Of a stretch of 64,000 bases of DNA, positions 1 to 9,287 are shown one piece after another. The translations under genes and the position numbers were made by a program. The notes beneath the pieces are model-generated. The model had not been told where the DNA came from. It searched no databases and saw only the letters and a list, made by a program, of their open reading frames with translations. How positions within the stretch are numbered: position 1 is the first letter of the stretch; each line of letters opens with the position of its first letter. This stretch comes from an uncultured Flavobacteriales bacterium (lineage in GTDB: Bacteria; Bacteroidota; Bacteroidia; Flavobacteriales; BACL11). The DNA is taken from contig CAJQJY010000005.1 in assembly GCA_905478765.1 (NCBI GenBank), positions 52,168 to 116,167 of the forward strand, in the 5' to 3' direction.

Positions 1-930
1 CATGAGCATGCTTATGAAAAATCTAAAGTAAAGGTAAATCTTTTAGTTAATGCTCCAGAAAAATCAAATATTATTAAAGGCAATGAGATTCCTGGAGTTA
101 AAAATATTGTTGCGGTTTCATCTGGCAAGGGAGGTGTTGGAAAATCAACTATTGCAGCAAATTTAGCTGTTGGGTTAGCTGATTTAGGATATAATGTTGG
201 TGTAATTGATGCTGATATTTATGGTCCTTCTATTCATATTATGTTTGGATTGGAGGGGGCAACTCCTGAAGCAATTCAAATTGATGGAAAATCAAAAATT
301 AAACCTTTGGAAAGTTATGGTGTAAAGCTATTATCTATAGGGTTTTTTGCTCAAAGTCAACAGGCAGTTGTTTGGAGGGGACCGATGGCTTCAAAAGCGT
401 TGAACCAGTTACTTTGGGATACGCATTGGGGGGAGTTGGATTACCTTATTGTTGATTTGCCCCCTGGTACTGGTGATATACATTTATCATTGGTGCAATC
501 AATTCCCTTAACGGGTGCTATTGTAGTGAGTACTCCTCAAAATATTGCTTTAGCTGATGCTAAAAAAGGAGTGAATATGTTTCAGATGGACAGTATTGCC
601 GTTCCTGTTTTAGGGATGGTGGAGAACATGTCTTATTTCACTCCTGAAGAATTGCCTGATAATAAATATTACATTTTTGGTGAAGGCGGAGCTAAAGGGT
701 TAGCTGAATACATGGGTATTGATTTGTTGGCTGAAATCCCTCTTGTTCAATCAGTTCGTGAAGCTGCTGATGCAGGAAGACCTGCCGTATTACAAGGTGC
801 TACCCCTGTTGCACTAGAGTTTTTAAATTTGGCTAAGAATGTAGTAACCGCAATTGAAAAAAGAAATGTAAGTTTGCCACCAACATCAGCAGTGGAAACT
901 ACAAATGAGGCGGGTTGCTCAACTAAATAA
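1..930 (+). CDS. mrp: Mrp/ApbC-family P-loop ATPase, Fe-S cluster carrier (5' truncated)
   Basis: The frame is open from base 1, so the first part of the gene lies outside the window; 309 codons are present. The P-loop with the deviant Walker A of the Mrp/NBP35 family (SGKGGVGKST) is encoded near base 120, followed by the VIDADIYGPS motif and the DLPPGTGD motif near base 450. The family binds and transfers [4Fe-4S] clusters in the cytoplasm. The usual length is about 350 to 375 residues, so roughly 50 are missing. The C-terminus is short and hydrophilic and ends in CSTK. A NifU-type protein follows after 6 bases, which supports a Fe-S role. Confidence 0.93.
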   Translation, partial: HEHAYEKSKVKVNLLVNAPEKSNIIKGNEIPGVKNIVAVSSGKGGVGKSTIAANLAVGLADLGYNVGVIDADIYGPSIHIMFGLEGATPEAIQIDGKSKIKPLESYGVKLLSIGFFAQSQQAVVWRGPMASKALNQLLWDTHWGELDYLIVDLPPGTGDIHLSLVQSIPLTGAIVVSTPQNIALADAKKGVNMFQMDSIAVPVLGMVENMSYFTPEELPDNKYYIFGEGGAKGLAEYMGIDLLAEIPLVQSVREAADAGRPAVLQGATPVALEFLNLAKNVVTAIEKRNVSLPPTSAVETTNEAGCSTK

Positions 931-936
931 AATATT

Positions 937-1191
937 ATGGGAATTATTACTGACAAAACTATTATTGATAAAATTGAGTGTGCTTTAGCTGAGATAAGAC
1001 CTTTTTTAGAGGATGATGGTGGTGATATTAATTTTATTGAACTTACTGATGAATGGGTAGTGAAAGTAAAATTGATTGGAGCTTGCAGCAGTTGCAGTAT
1101 TAGTTTATCAACTTTAAAAAATGGTGTTGAGGTTGTGGTTAAGCGCGCTGTTCCTGAAGTGAAAGAGGTTATTGAAATTTCTGCTCTCTAA
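937..1191 (+). CDS. NifU-like C-terminal domain protein (Nfu-type Fe-S scaffold)
   Basis: This 84-residue protein is a stand-alone NifU C-terminal domain. It has the helix with RPFLEDDGGD near residues 24 to 33 and the cluster-binding CSSC motif near residues 50 to 55 in the context GACSSCS. The family assembles or carries a [4Fe-4S] cluster between two monomers and hands it to apoproteins. It begins 6 bases after the mrp stop, so the two genes are probably cotranscribed as a small Fe-S module. The length is normal for single-domain members. A 146-base gap with no recognisable gene follows. Confidence 0.9.
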   Translation: MGIITDKTIIDKIECALAEIRPFLEDDGGDINFIELTDEWVVKVKLIGACSSCSISLSTLKNGVEVVVKRAVPEVKEVIEISAL

Positions 1192-1302
1192 TAGTTAATT
1201 ATTTTTCTTGATGCTATATCTAGTAGAGTGCTTTTCTATTTAGAATTGCTATAAATTACATTAAACAGTTATTTTATGCCTATTTTTTTAATTTGAAAAA
1301 TA

Positions 1303-1310
1303 TAAATTTG
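1303..1310 (+). promoter_or_regulatory. possible -7 box upstream of actA
   Basis: The sequence TAAATTTG matches the Bacteroidota -7 consensus TAnnTTTG and lies 27 bases before the chosen actA start. No TTG is seen at the expected -33 distance, so the call is tentative. Confidence 0.35.
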
Positions 1311-1337
1311 CAACCTAAAATTGAAGATATATTTAAC

Positions 1338-2552
1338 ATGATTAGAATTAATAATATTAAAAACTACCTTTTACTTCTTATAGTATCGTTTGCATTTTCA
1401 TTTCAAGCGTTAGCTGAAGTAGATGGCGCTCAAATTTTTAAACAAAACTGTACAGCATGTCATGTTTTAGGAGAGACTAAGCTTATTGGTCCAGGTTTAA
1501 AAGGCATAACAGAAAAAAGAGACAAAGGATGGTTGAAAAAATGGATTAATAATTCATCTGAATTAATTGCTTCTGGTGATGAAGATGCAATTGCAATTTT
1601 TGAGGAGTATAATAAAGTTGCAATGACAAATTTTTATTTTTCTGATGAAGAATTTGAAGCTTTATTTGGTTATTTAGAAAATCCTCCAGTAGAAGAGGCT
1701 CCTGTTGCTATCCAAAATACTGTTGTTGCAGAGGAAGAAGGGTTGTCTGCTTCTACTCAAATGATGTTGATTGCTTTGGTTTTATTAACTCTTATATACA
1801 TATTGACATCTGTTAAAAACAGTCTTAAAGAAAGTTTAGGGCAAAATACTGAGTCAGTTTCTGCAACAGTACAATCTAATTTTACATTGTTTTTCTCCAA
1901 GACTATTAACAAATTATTTGTTGGCTTATTTTTTGCAATTATAATTTTGAAGATTGTATATGATGCAATGATGGGTGTAGGTGTTACTACTAATTATCAA
2001 CCTGAACAGCCAATCGCTTTTTCACACAAAATTCATGCAGGTGATAATGGGATTGACTGTAATTATTGTCATGTTTCCGCTAGAAAGTCTAAGCATTCTA
2101 GTATACCATCTGCTAATGTTTGCATGAATTGTCATGCAAGTATTGTAGAAGGCTCTATCGCAGGCGCTACAGAATTACAAAAAATATATGATGCAGTTGG
2201 CTATGATCCTGATAAGCGACAATATATTGAAGGTTACGAGCAAAAGCCTATTGAATGGGTAAGGATTCATAATCTTCCTGATTTAGCTTATTTTAATCAC
2301 TCGCAACATGTTAACGTAGGTAAAATTGAGTGTCAAGAATGTCATGGAGCTATTGAGGAGATGGATGTTGTAAAACAAGAAAATGATTTAACTATGGGTT
2401 GGTGTATTAATTGCCATAGAGAGACAGAGGTAAAAATGGAAGGAAACGATTACTATACTAGTCTTCATGAAAAAATGAAAGAGCAATATTCAGGTGAAAA
2501 AATTACTGTAGATAAGATAGGTGGTTTAGAGTGTGGTAAGTGCCATTATTAA
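1338..2552 (+). CDS. actA: Alternative complex III subunit ActA, multiheme cytochrome c with an extra N-terminal monoheme domain
   Basis: The product (404 residues) is the cytochrome subunit of alternative complex III, which oxidises menaquinol and passes electrons to periplasmic acceptors. I chose the ATG at 1338 over an upstream TTG at 1293 because it directly precedes a signal peptide ending near FQALA. Six CXXCH heme motifs are visible, with first cysteines at residues 38, 241, 262, 332, 356 and 399. The last five form the classical ActA pentaheme part. The first lies in a separate cytochrome c domain, joined through two hydrophobic segments at about residues 140-160 and 190-215. The last heme motif ends one residue before the C-terminus. 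It leads the actABCDEF operon. Confidence 0.9.
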   Translation: MIRINNIKNYLLLLIVSFAFSFQALAEVDGAQIFKQNCTACHVLGETKLIGPGLKGITEKRDKGWLKKWINNSSELIASGDEDAIAIFEEYNKVAMTNFYFSDEEFEALFGYLENPPVEEAPVAIQNTVVAEEEGLSASTQMMLIALVLLTLIYILTSVKNSLKESLGQNTESVSATVQSNFTLFFSKTINKLFVGLFFAIIILKIVYDAMMGVGVTTNYQPEQPIAFSHKIHAGDNGIDCNYCHVSARKSKHSSIPSANVCMNCHASIVEGSIAGATELQKIYDAVGYDPDKRQYIEGYEQKPIEWVRIHNLPDLAYFNHSQHVNVGKIECQECHGAIEEMDVVKQENDLTMGWCINCHRETEVKMEGNDYYTSLHEKMKEQYSGEKITVDKIGGLECGKCHY

Positions 2553-2581
2553 TAAGTATTTAGATTTAAGTTCTATATAAT

Positions 2582-5536
2582 ATGACAAAAGCAAAAAAAT
2601 ATTGGAAAGGTTTAGCAGAGCTAAATAATGATCCGATTGTAGACAAGTTAAAACAAAATGAATTTGTTGAAGAAATTCCAGTAGATAAGTTTTTAGGTGA
2701 TAGTGATATTTCATCTACATCTACATCAAGAAGAGATTTCTTAAAGTTTTTAGGATTCAGTACAGCAGCTGCAACTTTAGCGGCTTGCGAGACTCCTGTT
2801 AACAAAGCTATTCCTTATGTAATTAAGCCTGAAGAAGTAACTCCTGGAGTTGCTAATTTCTATGCAACTACAATGTATGATGGGCATGATTATGCTTCTA
2901 TATTAGTTAAAACTAGAGAGGGAAGACCTATTAAGATTGAGCCAAACAAAACAGGAACTAATGCAAGAATTCAAGCTTCTGTTCTGTCATTATATGATTC
3001 TTCAAGATTAAAGAATCCTATGAAATTAGGTGTTAAATCTGATTGGAACACTGTAGATGCTGATATTACTGCTGAGTTAGAAAAAATTTCTGCTGATGGA
3101 GGAAATATTGCATTTCTAACTGCTACTATATTAAGCCCATCTACTAAACAATTAATTGCTGATTTTTCATCTAAATATAAAAATGTAAGACATGTACAAA
3201 TGGATGCTGTTTCTTCTCATGGTACATTAGAAGCAAATGAGACTTCATTTGGAGTAAGAGCTTTACCTATGTTTCGTTTTGATAAAGCTGCTGTTATTGT
3301 TTCATTTGGTGCTGATTTTATTGGTAATTGGGGGCACCCAAACAATGAAAAAGATTATGCTTTAGGTAGAAATCCAAATGATGGTAAAATGTCTAAACAC
3401 TATCAAGTTGAATCTAGTTTATCATTAACAGGTTCTAATGCTGATGAAAGAATCCAAATTAAACCTTCTGAACAAGCTGGTTTATTATCTAATTTGTTAA
3501 ATGCCTTAAATGGCGGTGATGCTGATATTAGAATTGCTAAAATGGCTGCTGATTTATCTAAAAATCCAGGAAACTCAATTGTTGTATGCGGTAGTAATGA
3601 TACTAAAATTCAAATTTTAGTTAATGCAATAAATGATAAATTAGGAAATTATGAAAATACAATTACTTTATCAGCACCTTCTTATTTGAAGCAAGGAAAT
3701 GATAATGATGTTGCTCAATTAATTACCGATATGAATGATGGTAATATTGCCGCATTAATTACTTATAATGTAAATCCTTCTTATTCCTTAAAGAATGCAG
3801 CAGGATATAATTCAGGCTTAGAAAAAGTATCTTTAACTATTTCTACTTCACTTTATAATGATGAGTCTGCTTCAAAAATGATGTATGTTTGTCCTGATAA
3901 TCATTACTTGGAATCATGGGGTGATGCTATACCAACTCATGGTGAATATACTTTTATGCAACCAACTATCTCTCCATTGTTTAATGGAAGGCAGTTTCAA
4001 GAAAGTATGATGAGCTGGATGGGGGAATCAGATTATCATACTTATCTACAAAACTATTATTCATTTGCTGATTGGAATCAATCTGTACATGATGGTTACT
4101 TTACTTCAAATGATGGAAAAATGAATCCTAAATCTTTTGCTGCTACTATTCCTTCTTTTGATTTATCAAAATCTGAGGCTATAGAGTTTGAGATGACTGA
4201 GAAAATATCAATGGGTGATGGTTCTCAATCTAATAATCCTTGGTTGCAAGAATTACCAGATCCGTTATCCAGAGCTTGTTGGGATAATTATTTAACAATT
4301 TCAGCTTCTACAGCTGGTGATTTAGGAATAACAAATTGGAATATTTCTAATGGCGCCTTAAATGGCAGTATGGTTAACGTTACTGTAAATGGAACTACTT
4401 TAAATAATGTTCCAGTTATGATTCAACCAGGGCAAGCTAATAGTACCGTTGCATTAGCAGTTGGATATGGTAGAACTGCTGCAGGGAAATGTGGTAATGA
4501 TATAGGTTTTAACGCTTTTTCTTTAGGAAATGGAGATGCTATTATTGAAGTAGTTGATGGTGAGTACGAATTTGCAGCTGTTCAATTACATCATACGATG
4601 ATGGGAAGAGATATTGTAAAAGAAACTACACTTGCTGATTTTATTGTCGATCCTACTTCAGGAAATCATAAAACATTATATGCTACTCATGATGGTCCTA
4701 AAACTGGGGATAAAGTTTCTCTTTGGGATGAGTTTGATCATTCAACAGGTCACTTTTGGAATATGTCAATTGACTTAACACTTTGTACAGGATGTGCTGC
4801 TTGTGTTATTTCTTGTCATGCTGAAAATAATGTTCCTGTTGTTGGTAAAGAAGAAATTAGAAAATCGAGAGATATGCACTGGTTGCGTATTGACCGTTAT
4901 TTTTCTTCTGATATGACAAAAGAATTATCTGCTGAAGAAAAAATATCTGCAATTGATATGTATGCTGAAATGGAGGATCCTTCAGGAAATCCTGAAACGG
5001 TTTATCAGCCAGTAATGTGTCAGCATTGTAATCATGCTCCTTGTGAGACTGTTTGTCCTGTTGCTGCCACCTCACATGGTGCAGAAGGTCAAAATCATAT
5101 GGCTTATAATAGATGTGTGGGTACAAGGTATTGTGCGAATAACTGTCCTTATAAAGTAAGAAGATTTAACTGGTTCCAATATTCTGATAACGATAAGTTT
5201 GATTTCAACATGAATGATGACTATGGTAAAATGGTATTAAATCCTGATGTGGTTGTTCGTTCAAGAGGAGTTGTTGAGAAATGTAGTATGTGTATACAGC
5301 AAATACAAGCAATTAAACTTGATGCTAAAAACACTGGAAGAACAGTTAGAGATGAAGATGCACAAACAGCATGTTCTTCTGCTTGCTCTACAAATGCAAT
5401 CGTGTTTGGAGATGTAAATGATAATTCTCATCAGATTCAAGGATTGAAGAAGGACTCTAGATCATATCAGCTGCTAGACCATTTGAATGTTGATCCTTCA
5501 GTATTCTATCAAACTAAAATTAGAAATAAAGCTTAA
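2582..5536 (+). CDS. actB: Alternative complex III subunit ActB, molybdopterin-oxidoreductase-like and Fe-S fusion
   Basis: This 984-residue periplasmic subunit combines a molybdopterin-oxidoreductase-like domain with a ferredoxin-like domain. A twin-arginine motif SRRDFLKFLG begins at residue 49 and is followed by a hydrophobic stretch ending in LAAC at residue 69, so export by Tat and lipidation at C69 are likely. The C-terminal part carries the Fe-S cysteines: CTGCAACVISC from residue 735, CQHCNHAPCETVC from 813, CVGTRYCANNC from 845, CSMC from 901 and CSSAC from 931. By homology these hold three [4Fe-4S] clusters and one [3Fe-4S]. The ActB family does not bind molybdopterin. It lies 29 bases after actA and 7 bases before actC. 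Confidence 0.94.
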   Translation: MTKAKKYWKGLAELNNDPIVDKLKQNEFVEEIPVDKFLGDSDISSTSTSRRDFLKFLGFSTAAATLAACETPVNKAIPYVIKPEEVTPGVANFYATTMYDGHDYASILVKTREGRPIKIEPNKTGTNARIQASVLSLYDSSRLKNPMKLGVKSDWNTVDADITAELEKISADGGNIAFLTATILSPSTKQLIADFSSKYKNVRHVQMDAVSSHGTLEANETSFGVRALPMFRFDKAAVIVSFGADFIGNWGHPNNEKDYALGRNPNDGKMSKHYQVESSLSLTGSNADERIQIKPSEQAGLLSNLLNALNGGDADIRIAKMAADLSKNPGNSIVVCGSNDTKIQILVNAINDKLGNYENTITLSAPSYLKQGNDNDVAQLITDMNDGNIAALITYNVNPSYSLKNAAGYNSGLEKVSLTISTSLYNDESASKMMYVCPDNHYLESWGDAIPTHGEYTFMQPTISPLFNGRQFQESMMSWMGESDYHTYLQNYYSFADWNQSVHDGYFTSNDGKMNPKSFAATIPSFDLSKSEAIEFEMTEKISMGDGSQSNNPWLQELPDPLSRACWDNYLTISASTAGDLGITNWNISNGALNGSMVNVTVNGTTLNNVPVMIQPGQANSTVALAVGYGRTAAGKCGNDIGFNAFSLGNGDAIIEVVDGEYEFAAVQLHHTMMGRDIVKETTLADFIVDPTSGNHKTLYATHDGPKTGDKVSLWDEFDHSTGHFWNMSIDLTLCTGCAACVISCHAENNVPVVGKEEIRKSRDMHWLRIDRYFSSDMTKELSAEEKISAIDMYAEMEDPSGNPETVYQPVMCQHCNHAPCETVCPVAATSHGAEGQNHMAYNRCVGTRYCANNCPYKVRRFNWFQYSDNDKFDFNMNDDYGKMVLNPDVVVRSRGVVEKCSMCIQQIQAIKLDAKNTGRTVRDEDAQTACSSACSTNAIVFGDVNDNSHQIQGLKKDSRSYQLLDHLNVDPSVFYQTKIRNKA

Positions 5537-5543
5537 TTATATT

Positions 5544-6923
5544 ATGCATAAAGAATCAGAAATTAGAGACCCATTAATTCTTGGTAATAAGTCCTACCAT
5601 GATATTACAAAAGATATTGCGTTTCCTGTTGAAGGTAAGGCTAATAAATATTGGTGGATTTTATTTTCACTGTCATTAGTTCTTTTCTTATGGGGTGTTG
5701 TCTCAATGGCATACACTATTGGAACAGGAATTGGTGCTTGGGGGTTGAATAAAACAGTAAACTGGGCATGGGATATTACTAACTTTGTTTGGTGGATTGG
5801 AATTGGACATGCGGGAACATTAATCTCTGCAGTACTTTTATTATTCCGTCAAAAGTGGAGAATGTCAATTAACCGTTCAGCAGAAGCAATGACAATATTT
5901 GGTGTTGCTCAAGCTGCATTATTCCCATTAATTCATATGGGAAGACCATGGTTAGCTTACTATGTATTTCCTATTCCTAATCAATTTGGTTCACTTTGGG
6001 TAAATTTTAATTCTCCATTATTATGGGATGTATTTGCAATTTCAACTTACTTCTCTGTTTCAGTAGTATTCTGGTACATTGGTTTAATTCCTGATTTTGC
6101 AATGCTAAGAGATAGAATGAGTGCAAAAACAGCACCTTTGAAAAAGCAGTTATATTCATTCCTTTCTTTCGGATGGAGTGGTAAAGCAAAACATTGGCAA
6201 AGATTTGAAGAAGTTTCTTTAGTATTAGCTGGTTTAGCTACTCCTTTAGTATTCTCGGTTCACTCTATTGTATCTATGGACTTTGCAACTTCAATTATAC
6301 CAGGTTGGCACACGACAATCTTTCCTCCTTATTTTGTTTTAGGAGCATTATTTTCTGGCTTTGCAATGGTAGAAACTTTACTTATTATAATGAGGAAAGT
6401 TGTGAATATGGAAGCTTATATCACTATTAAGCATATTGAATATATGAATATTATTATCTTGCTTACAGGTTCTTTAGTGGGTACTGCTTATATAACGGAG
6501 TTATTCATGTCATGGTATTCAGGAGTTGAATTTGAGCAATATGCTTTCTTGAACAGAGCAACTGGACCTTACTGGTGGGCCTATGCTATTATGATGACTT
6601 GTAATGTTCTTACCCCACAGTTGTATTGGTTTAGTTCTATAAGAAAGAGTTTTATTGCAACATTTATTTTGTCAATATTTGTAAATATTGGTATGTGGTT
6701 TGAGCGTTTTGTAATTATTGTAACTTCTTTACATAGAGATTATTTACCTTCAGCTTGGACCATGTTCTCTCCAACATTTATTGATATAGGTATTTATTTA
6801 GGTACAATTGGATTCTTCTTTGTATTGTTCCTTTTATATGCAAGAACTTTCCCAGTAATTGCACAAGCAGAATTAAAATCAATTGTTAAATCTTCAGGTT
6901 CTGAATATAAAAACAAGAAATAA
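5544..6923 (+). CDS. actC: Alternative complex III subunit ActC, NrfD/PsrC-type quinol-interacting membrane protein
   Basis: This is an integral membrane protein of 459 residues with about ten hydrophobic segments, typical of the NrfD/PsrC family. In alternative complex III this subunit forms a quinol site next to the ActB Fe-S domain. The open frame reaches back to 5487 inside actB, but I take the ATG at 5544: it starts the conserved hydrophilic N-terminus and leaves only a 7-base gap. The stop overlaps the actD start in a TAATG arrangement, which suggests translational coupling. Confidence 0.93.
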   Translation: MHKESEIRDPLILGNKSYHDITKDIAFPVEGKANKYWWILFSLSLVLFLWGVVSMAYTIGTGIGAWGLNKTVNWAWDITNFVWWIGIGHAGTLISAVLLLFRQKWRMSINRSAEAMTIFGVAQAALFPLIHMGRPWLAYYVFPIPNQFGSLWVNFNSPLLWDVFAISTYFSVSVVFWYIGLIPDFAMLRDRMSAKTAPLKKQLYSFLSFGWSGKAKHWQRFEEVSLVLAGLATPLVFSVHSIVSMDFATSIIPGWHTTIFPPYFVLGALFSGFAMVETLLIIMRKVVNMEAYITIKHIEYMNIIILLTGSLVGTAYITELFMSWYSGVEFEQYAFLNRATGPYWWAYAIMMTCNVLTPQLYWFSSIRKSFIATFILSIFVNIGMWFERFVIIVTSLHRDYLPSAWTMFSPTFIDIGIYLGTIGFFFVLFLLYARTFPVIAQAELKSIVKSSGSEYKNKK

Positions 6924-7444
6924 TGAGTAAAAATACACTATACGGAATTTTTGATTGCGAGCTAGTTTTATTAGCGGCAGTAAAAGAAGTTCGTGCTAAT
7001 AAAATTGAGATTAAGGAGGTGTACTCTCCTTTTCCTATACATGGTTTAGATAAAGCTTTAGGATTGAAAGAAACAAGAATGGCAATCACTGCGTTCATTT
7101 ATGGATGTATTGGCCTTTCATTAGCTGCTTTAATGATTTATAATATAATGATTATTGATTGGCCACAGAATATTGGAGGGAAACCAAACTTTACTTTTTA
7201 CCATAATATGCCCGCATTTATTCCTATTATGTTTGAATGTACAGTATTATTTGCAGCTCACCTAATGTCAATTACTTATTTAATAAGAAATGGGCTTTAT
7301 CCAGGTGCTGCTTCAGATTGCCCTGATCCAAGAACAACTGATGATAAATTTTTAATGGAAATTGAAGTAGAAGGGGATTTAGCTGCTCTTAAAGCTATGC
7401 TTACTAAAAATGGAGCTACTGAAATTAACGAAAAAGACGCGTAA
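6923..7444 (+). CDS. actD: Alternative complex III subunit ActD (DUF3341)
   Basis: The 173-residue product has a cytoplasmic N-terminal domain beginning LYGIFDCE, then two membrane helices at about residues 53-78 and 97-121, the usual DUF3341/ActD layout. The end of the second segment carries GLYPGAASDCPDPRTTDDKF, and the tail is acidic. ActD is thought to be a structural membrane subunit; no cofactor motif is visible. Its start overlaps the actC stop by one base and the next gene begins 2 bases after its stop. Confidence 0.92.
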   Translation: MSKNTLYGIFDCELVLLAAVKEVRANKIEIKEVYSPFPIHGLDKALGLKETRMAITAFIYGCIGLSLAALMIYNIMIIDWPQNIGGKPNFTFYHNMPAFIPIMFECTVLFAAHLMSITYLIRNGLYPGAASDCPDPRTTDDKFLMEIEVEGDLAALKAMLTKNGATEINEKDA

Positions 7445-7446
7445 TT

Positions 7447-8016
7447 ATGAATAAATTAATTTTAAAATTAGCACTTATTTCAGGTATTGTATTCTTATCT
7501 TCTTGTACATCTGATACTGGATATGAATTTATGCCTAATATGTACCGTTCTCCTAGTATTGAAACTTACGCTGAGCATACTATTTCTGGTTATGATGGGA
7601 TTCCTGTAGAGGGGACTGTAGCAAGGGGCTACTTATCTACTTTTAATTATGATGAAACTTTGGATGGTTACTTGTTGGCTGGTAAAAATGCAGTCAATCC
7701 TTTAGAAAATAATACAGAAAACTTAGCTGATGGTAGAGCACTTTATGGAATGTTTTGTGAACACTGTCATGGGGCAACTGGTTCAGGCGATGGAACCGTT
7801 ACACATCCTATTTATTCAGCAGTACCTCATTATAATGATGATAAATTAAAGAGAAGATGTGATGTGCCAATGTGTGATTTAAAAGCTGGGCATATTTTTC
7901 ATGCTATTACTTATGGTTTAAATGCTATGGGACCGCACGCAAGTCAAATATCTGAGAATGAAAGGTGGAAAATTACTCTTTATGTGCAAGAGGAATTACA
8001 AAATTTAGGTAAATAA
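7447..8016 (+). CDS. actE: Alternative complex III subunit ActE, monoheme cytochrome c lipoprotein
   Basis: This 189-residue protein has a lipoprotein signal peptide with lipobox LSSC and the lipidated cysteine at residue 20. The single heme motif CEHCH is at residues 104-108, in the context YGMFCEHCHGATGSGDG. A methionine in NAMGPHASQI further on is a plausible axial ligand. ActE carries electrons from the ActA hemes towards the terminal acceptor on the outer face of the membrane. Two other cysteines in RRCDVPMCDL may form a disulfide. It sits 2 bases after actD and 14 bases before actF. Confidence 0.92.
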   Translation: MNKLILKLALISGIVFLSSCTSDTGYEFMPNMYRSPSIETYAEHTISGYDGIPVEGTVARGYLSTFNYDETLDGYLLAGKNAVNPLENNTENLADGRALYGMFCEHCHGATGSGDGTVTHPIYSAVPHYNDDKLKRRCDVPMCDLKAGHIFHAITYGLNAMGPHASQISENERWKITLYVQEELQNLGK

Positions 8017-8030
8017 AAAATACATATACA

Positions 8031-9215
8031 ATGTTTACAATAAATAAAAAAGCAAAAAATCTTTCAATAGCACTTATGGCTATTGGGCTGATTGCATTAA
8101 TTTTTGGTTTTGCATCAAATCCTCATGGAGCTTGGCCCGCACTTTTATTTAATACATATTTCTATTTAGGGATATCAGTATTTGCAGTGTTTTTTGTTGC
8201 TATGCAATATGTCTCTGAAGCAGGCTGGTCAATAGTCCTTAAAAGAGTTCCTGAAGCAATTATGGGTGCACTACCTGCTTTTAGTTCTATTATGTTATTA
8301 ATTATGGTTGCCTCCATTATGCACGTTAATCATATTTATCACTGGTTGCATGAGGGAATTATGACAGTTGGGCATGCAGAGTATGATTATATTATAGCAG
8401 GTAAAGAGCCATATCTGAATGCTACATTTTTTATCATCAGAACAATAATATATTTATTAGGTTGGAATTATTTTGCTAAGAAATTAAGATCATTATCATT
8501 ACTTGAAGATAGAGAAGGGGGGACTGCAATTCATTTCAAAAGTGTAAGTACTTCTGCTTGGTTTATGGTATTCTTTGCGGTAACTTCTGCTATGGCATCT
8601 TGGGATTGGATCATGTCAATTGATGCTCATTGGTTTTCTACTCTATTTGGATGGTATGTATTTGCGGAGTGGGCTGCAATTGGTTTTACAAGTATTCTTT
8701 TATTTACTCTTTACTTGCAAAGACAAGGTTATTTAAAAGATGTAAATGAAAGTCATATTCATGATTTAGGAAAGTGGATTTTTGCTTTCTCTTTAGTATG
8801 GACTTATATGTGGTTCTCTCAATTTATGTTAATTTGGTATGCTAATATTCCTGAGGAAGTAGCATATTTTACAGCAAGATTAGAAGTAGAGAATTATAAA
8901 TTTCTTTTCTGGTTTTCTATGATTATTAATTTTGTGTTACCAGTAATTTTGTTAATGAGTAGAGATGCTAAAAGGCATAATAGTAGATTGATTTTTGTGA
9001 GTATTATTATACTTATTGGTCATTGGTTAAATTCATATTTATTAGTTGCTCCTGGCACTTTAAATACTCATGGTCATATTGGGTTTACTGAAATCGGAAT
9101 TGGTCTTGGATTTGCAGGATTGTTAATTCATTTAACTTTTAAAACACTCGCAAAGGAACAAATGGAAGCTAAGAACCATCCAATGCTTGATGAGTCTAAA
9201 CATTTACATACATAA
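8031..9215 (+). CDS. actF: Alternative complex III subunit ActF, membrane protein
   Basis: The 394-residue polytopic protein has about ten hydrophobic segments and is a shorter relative of ActC without an obvious quinol role. It ends the act operon. In many Bacteroidota actF is followed by cytochrome oxidase subunits II and I; here a terminator and ruvB follow instead. It starts 14 bases after actE. Histidines in the segment MHVNHIYHWLHE near residues 100-110 are a visible feature. The assignment rests on position, length and hydropathy. Confidence 0.9.
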   Translation: MFTINKKAKNLSIALMAIGLIALIFGFASNPHGAWPALLFNTYFYLGISVFAVFFVAMQYVSEAGWSIVLKRVPEAIMGALPAFSSIMLLIMVASIMHVNHIYHWLHEGIMTVGHAEYDYIIAGKEPYLNATFFIIRTIIYLLGWNYFAKKLRSLSLLEDREGGTAIHFKSVSTSAWFMVFFAVTSAMASWDWIMSIDAHWFSTLFGWYVFAEWAAIGFTSILLFTLYLQRQGYLKDVNESHIHDLGKWIFAFSLVWTYMWFSQFMLIWYANIPEEVAYFTARLEVENYKFLFWFSMIINFVLPVILLMSRDAKRHNSRLIFVSIIILIGHWLNSYLLVAPGTLNTHGHIGFTEIGIGLGFAGLLIHLTFKTLAKEQMEAKNHPMLDESKHLHT

Positions 9216-9240
9216 AATTGTATTGTTAATATATTTTAAA

Positions 9241-9267
9241 GGGCCAGATAATTCTGACCCTTTTTTT
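9241..9267 (+). terminator. Intrinsic terminator of the act operon
   Basis: An 8-base-pair hairpin (GGGCCAGA, loop TAAT, TCTGACCC, one internal C-A mismatch) is followed by seven T. It separates actF from ruvB. Confidence 0.75.
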
Positions 9268-9272
9268 ATGCT

Positions 9273-9280
9273 TACTTTTG
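9273..9280 (+). promoter_or_regulatory. -7 box of ruvB, very close to the start codon
   Basis: TACTTTTG fits the Bacteroidota -7 consensus. Its last base is only 8 bases before the ruvB ATG at 9288, so the 5' leader would be a few bases long or absent. No clear -33 TTG was found. Confidence 0.5.
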
Positions 9281-9287
9281 CTACTCT

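Noticed and set aside
2582..5536. ActB as an active molybdenum oxidoreductase
   Set aside because: Context and family identify it as ActB of alternative complex III, which is known to lack the molybdopterin cofactor.
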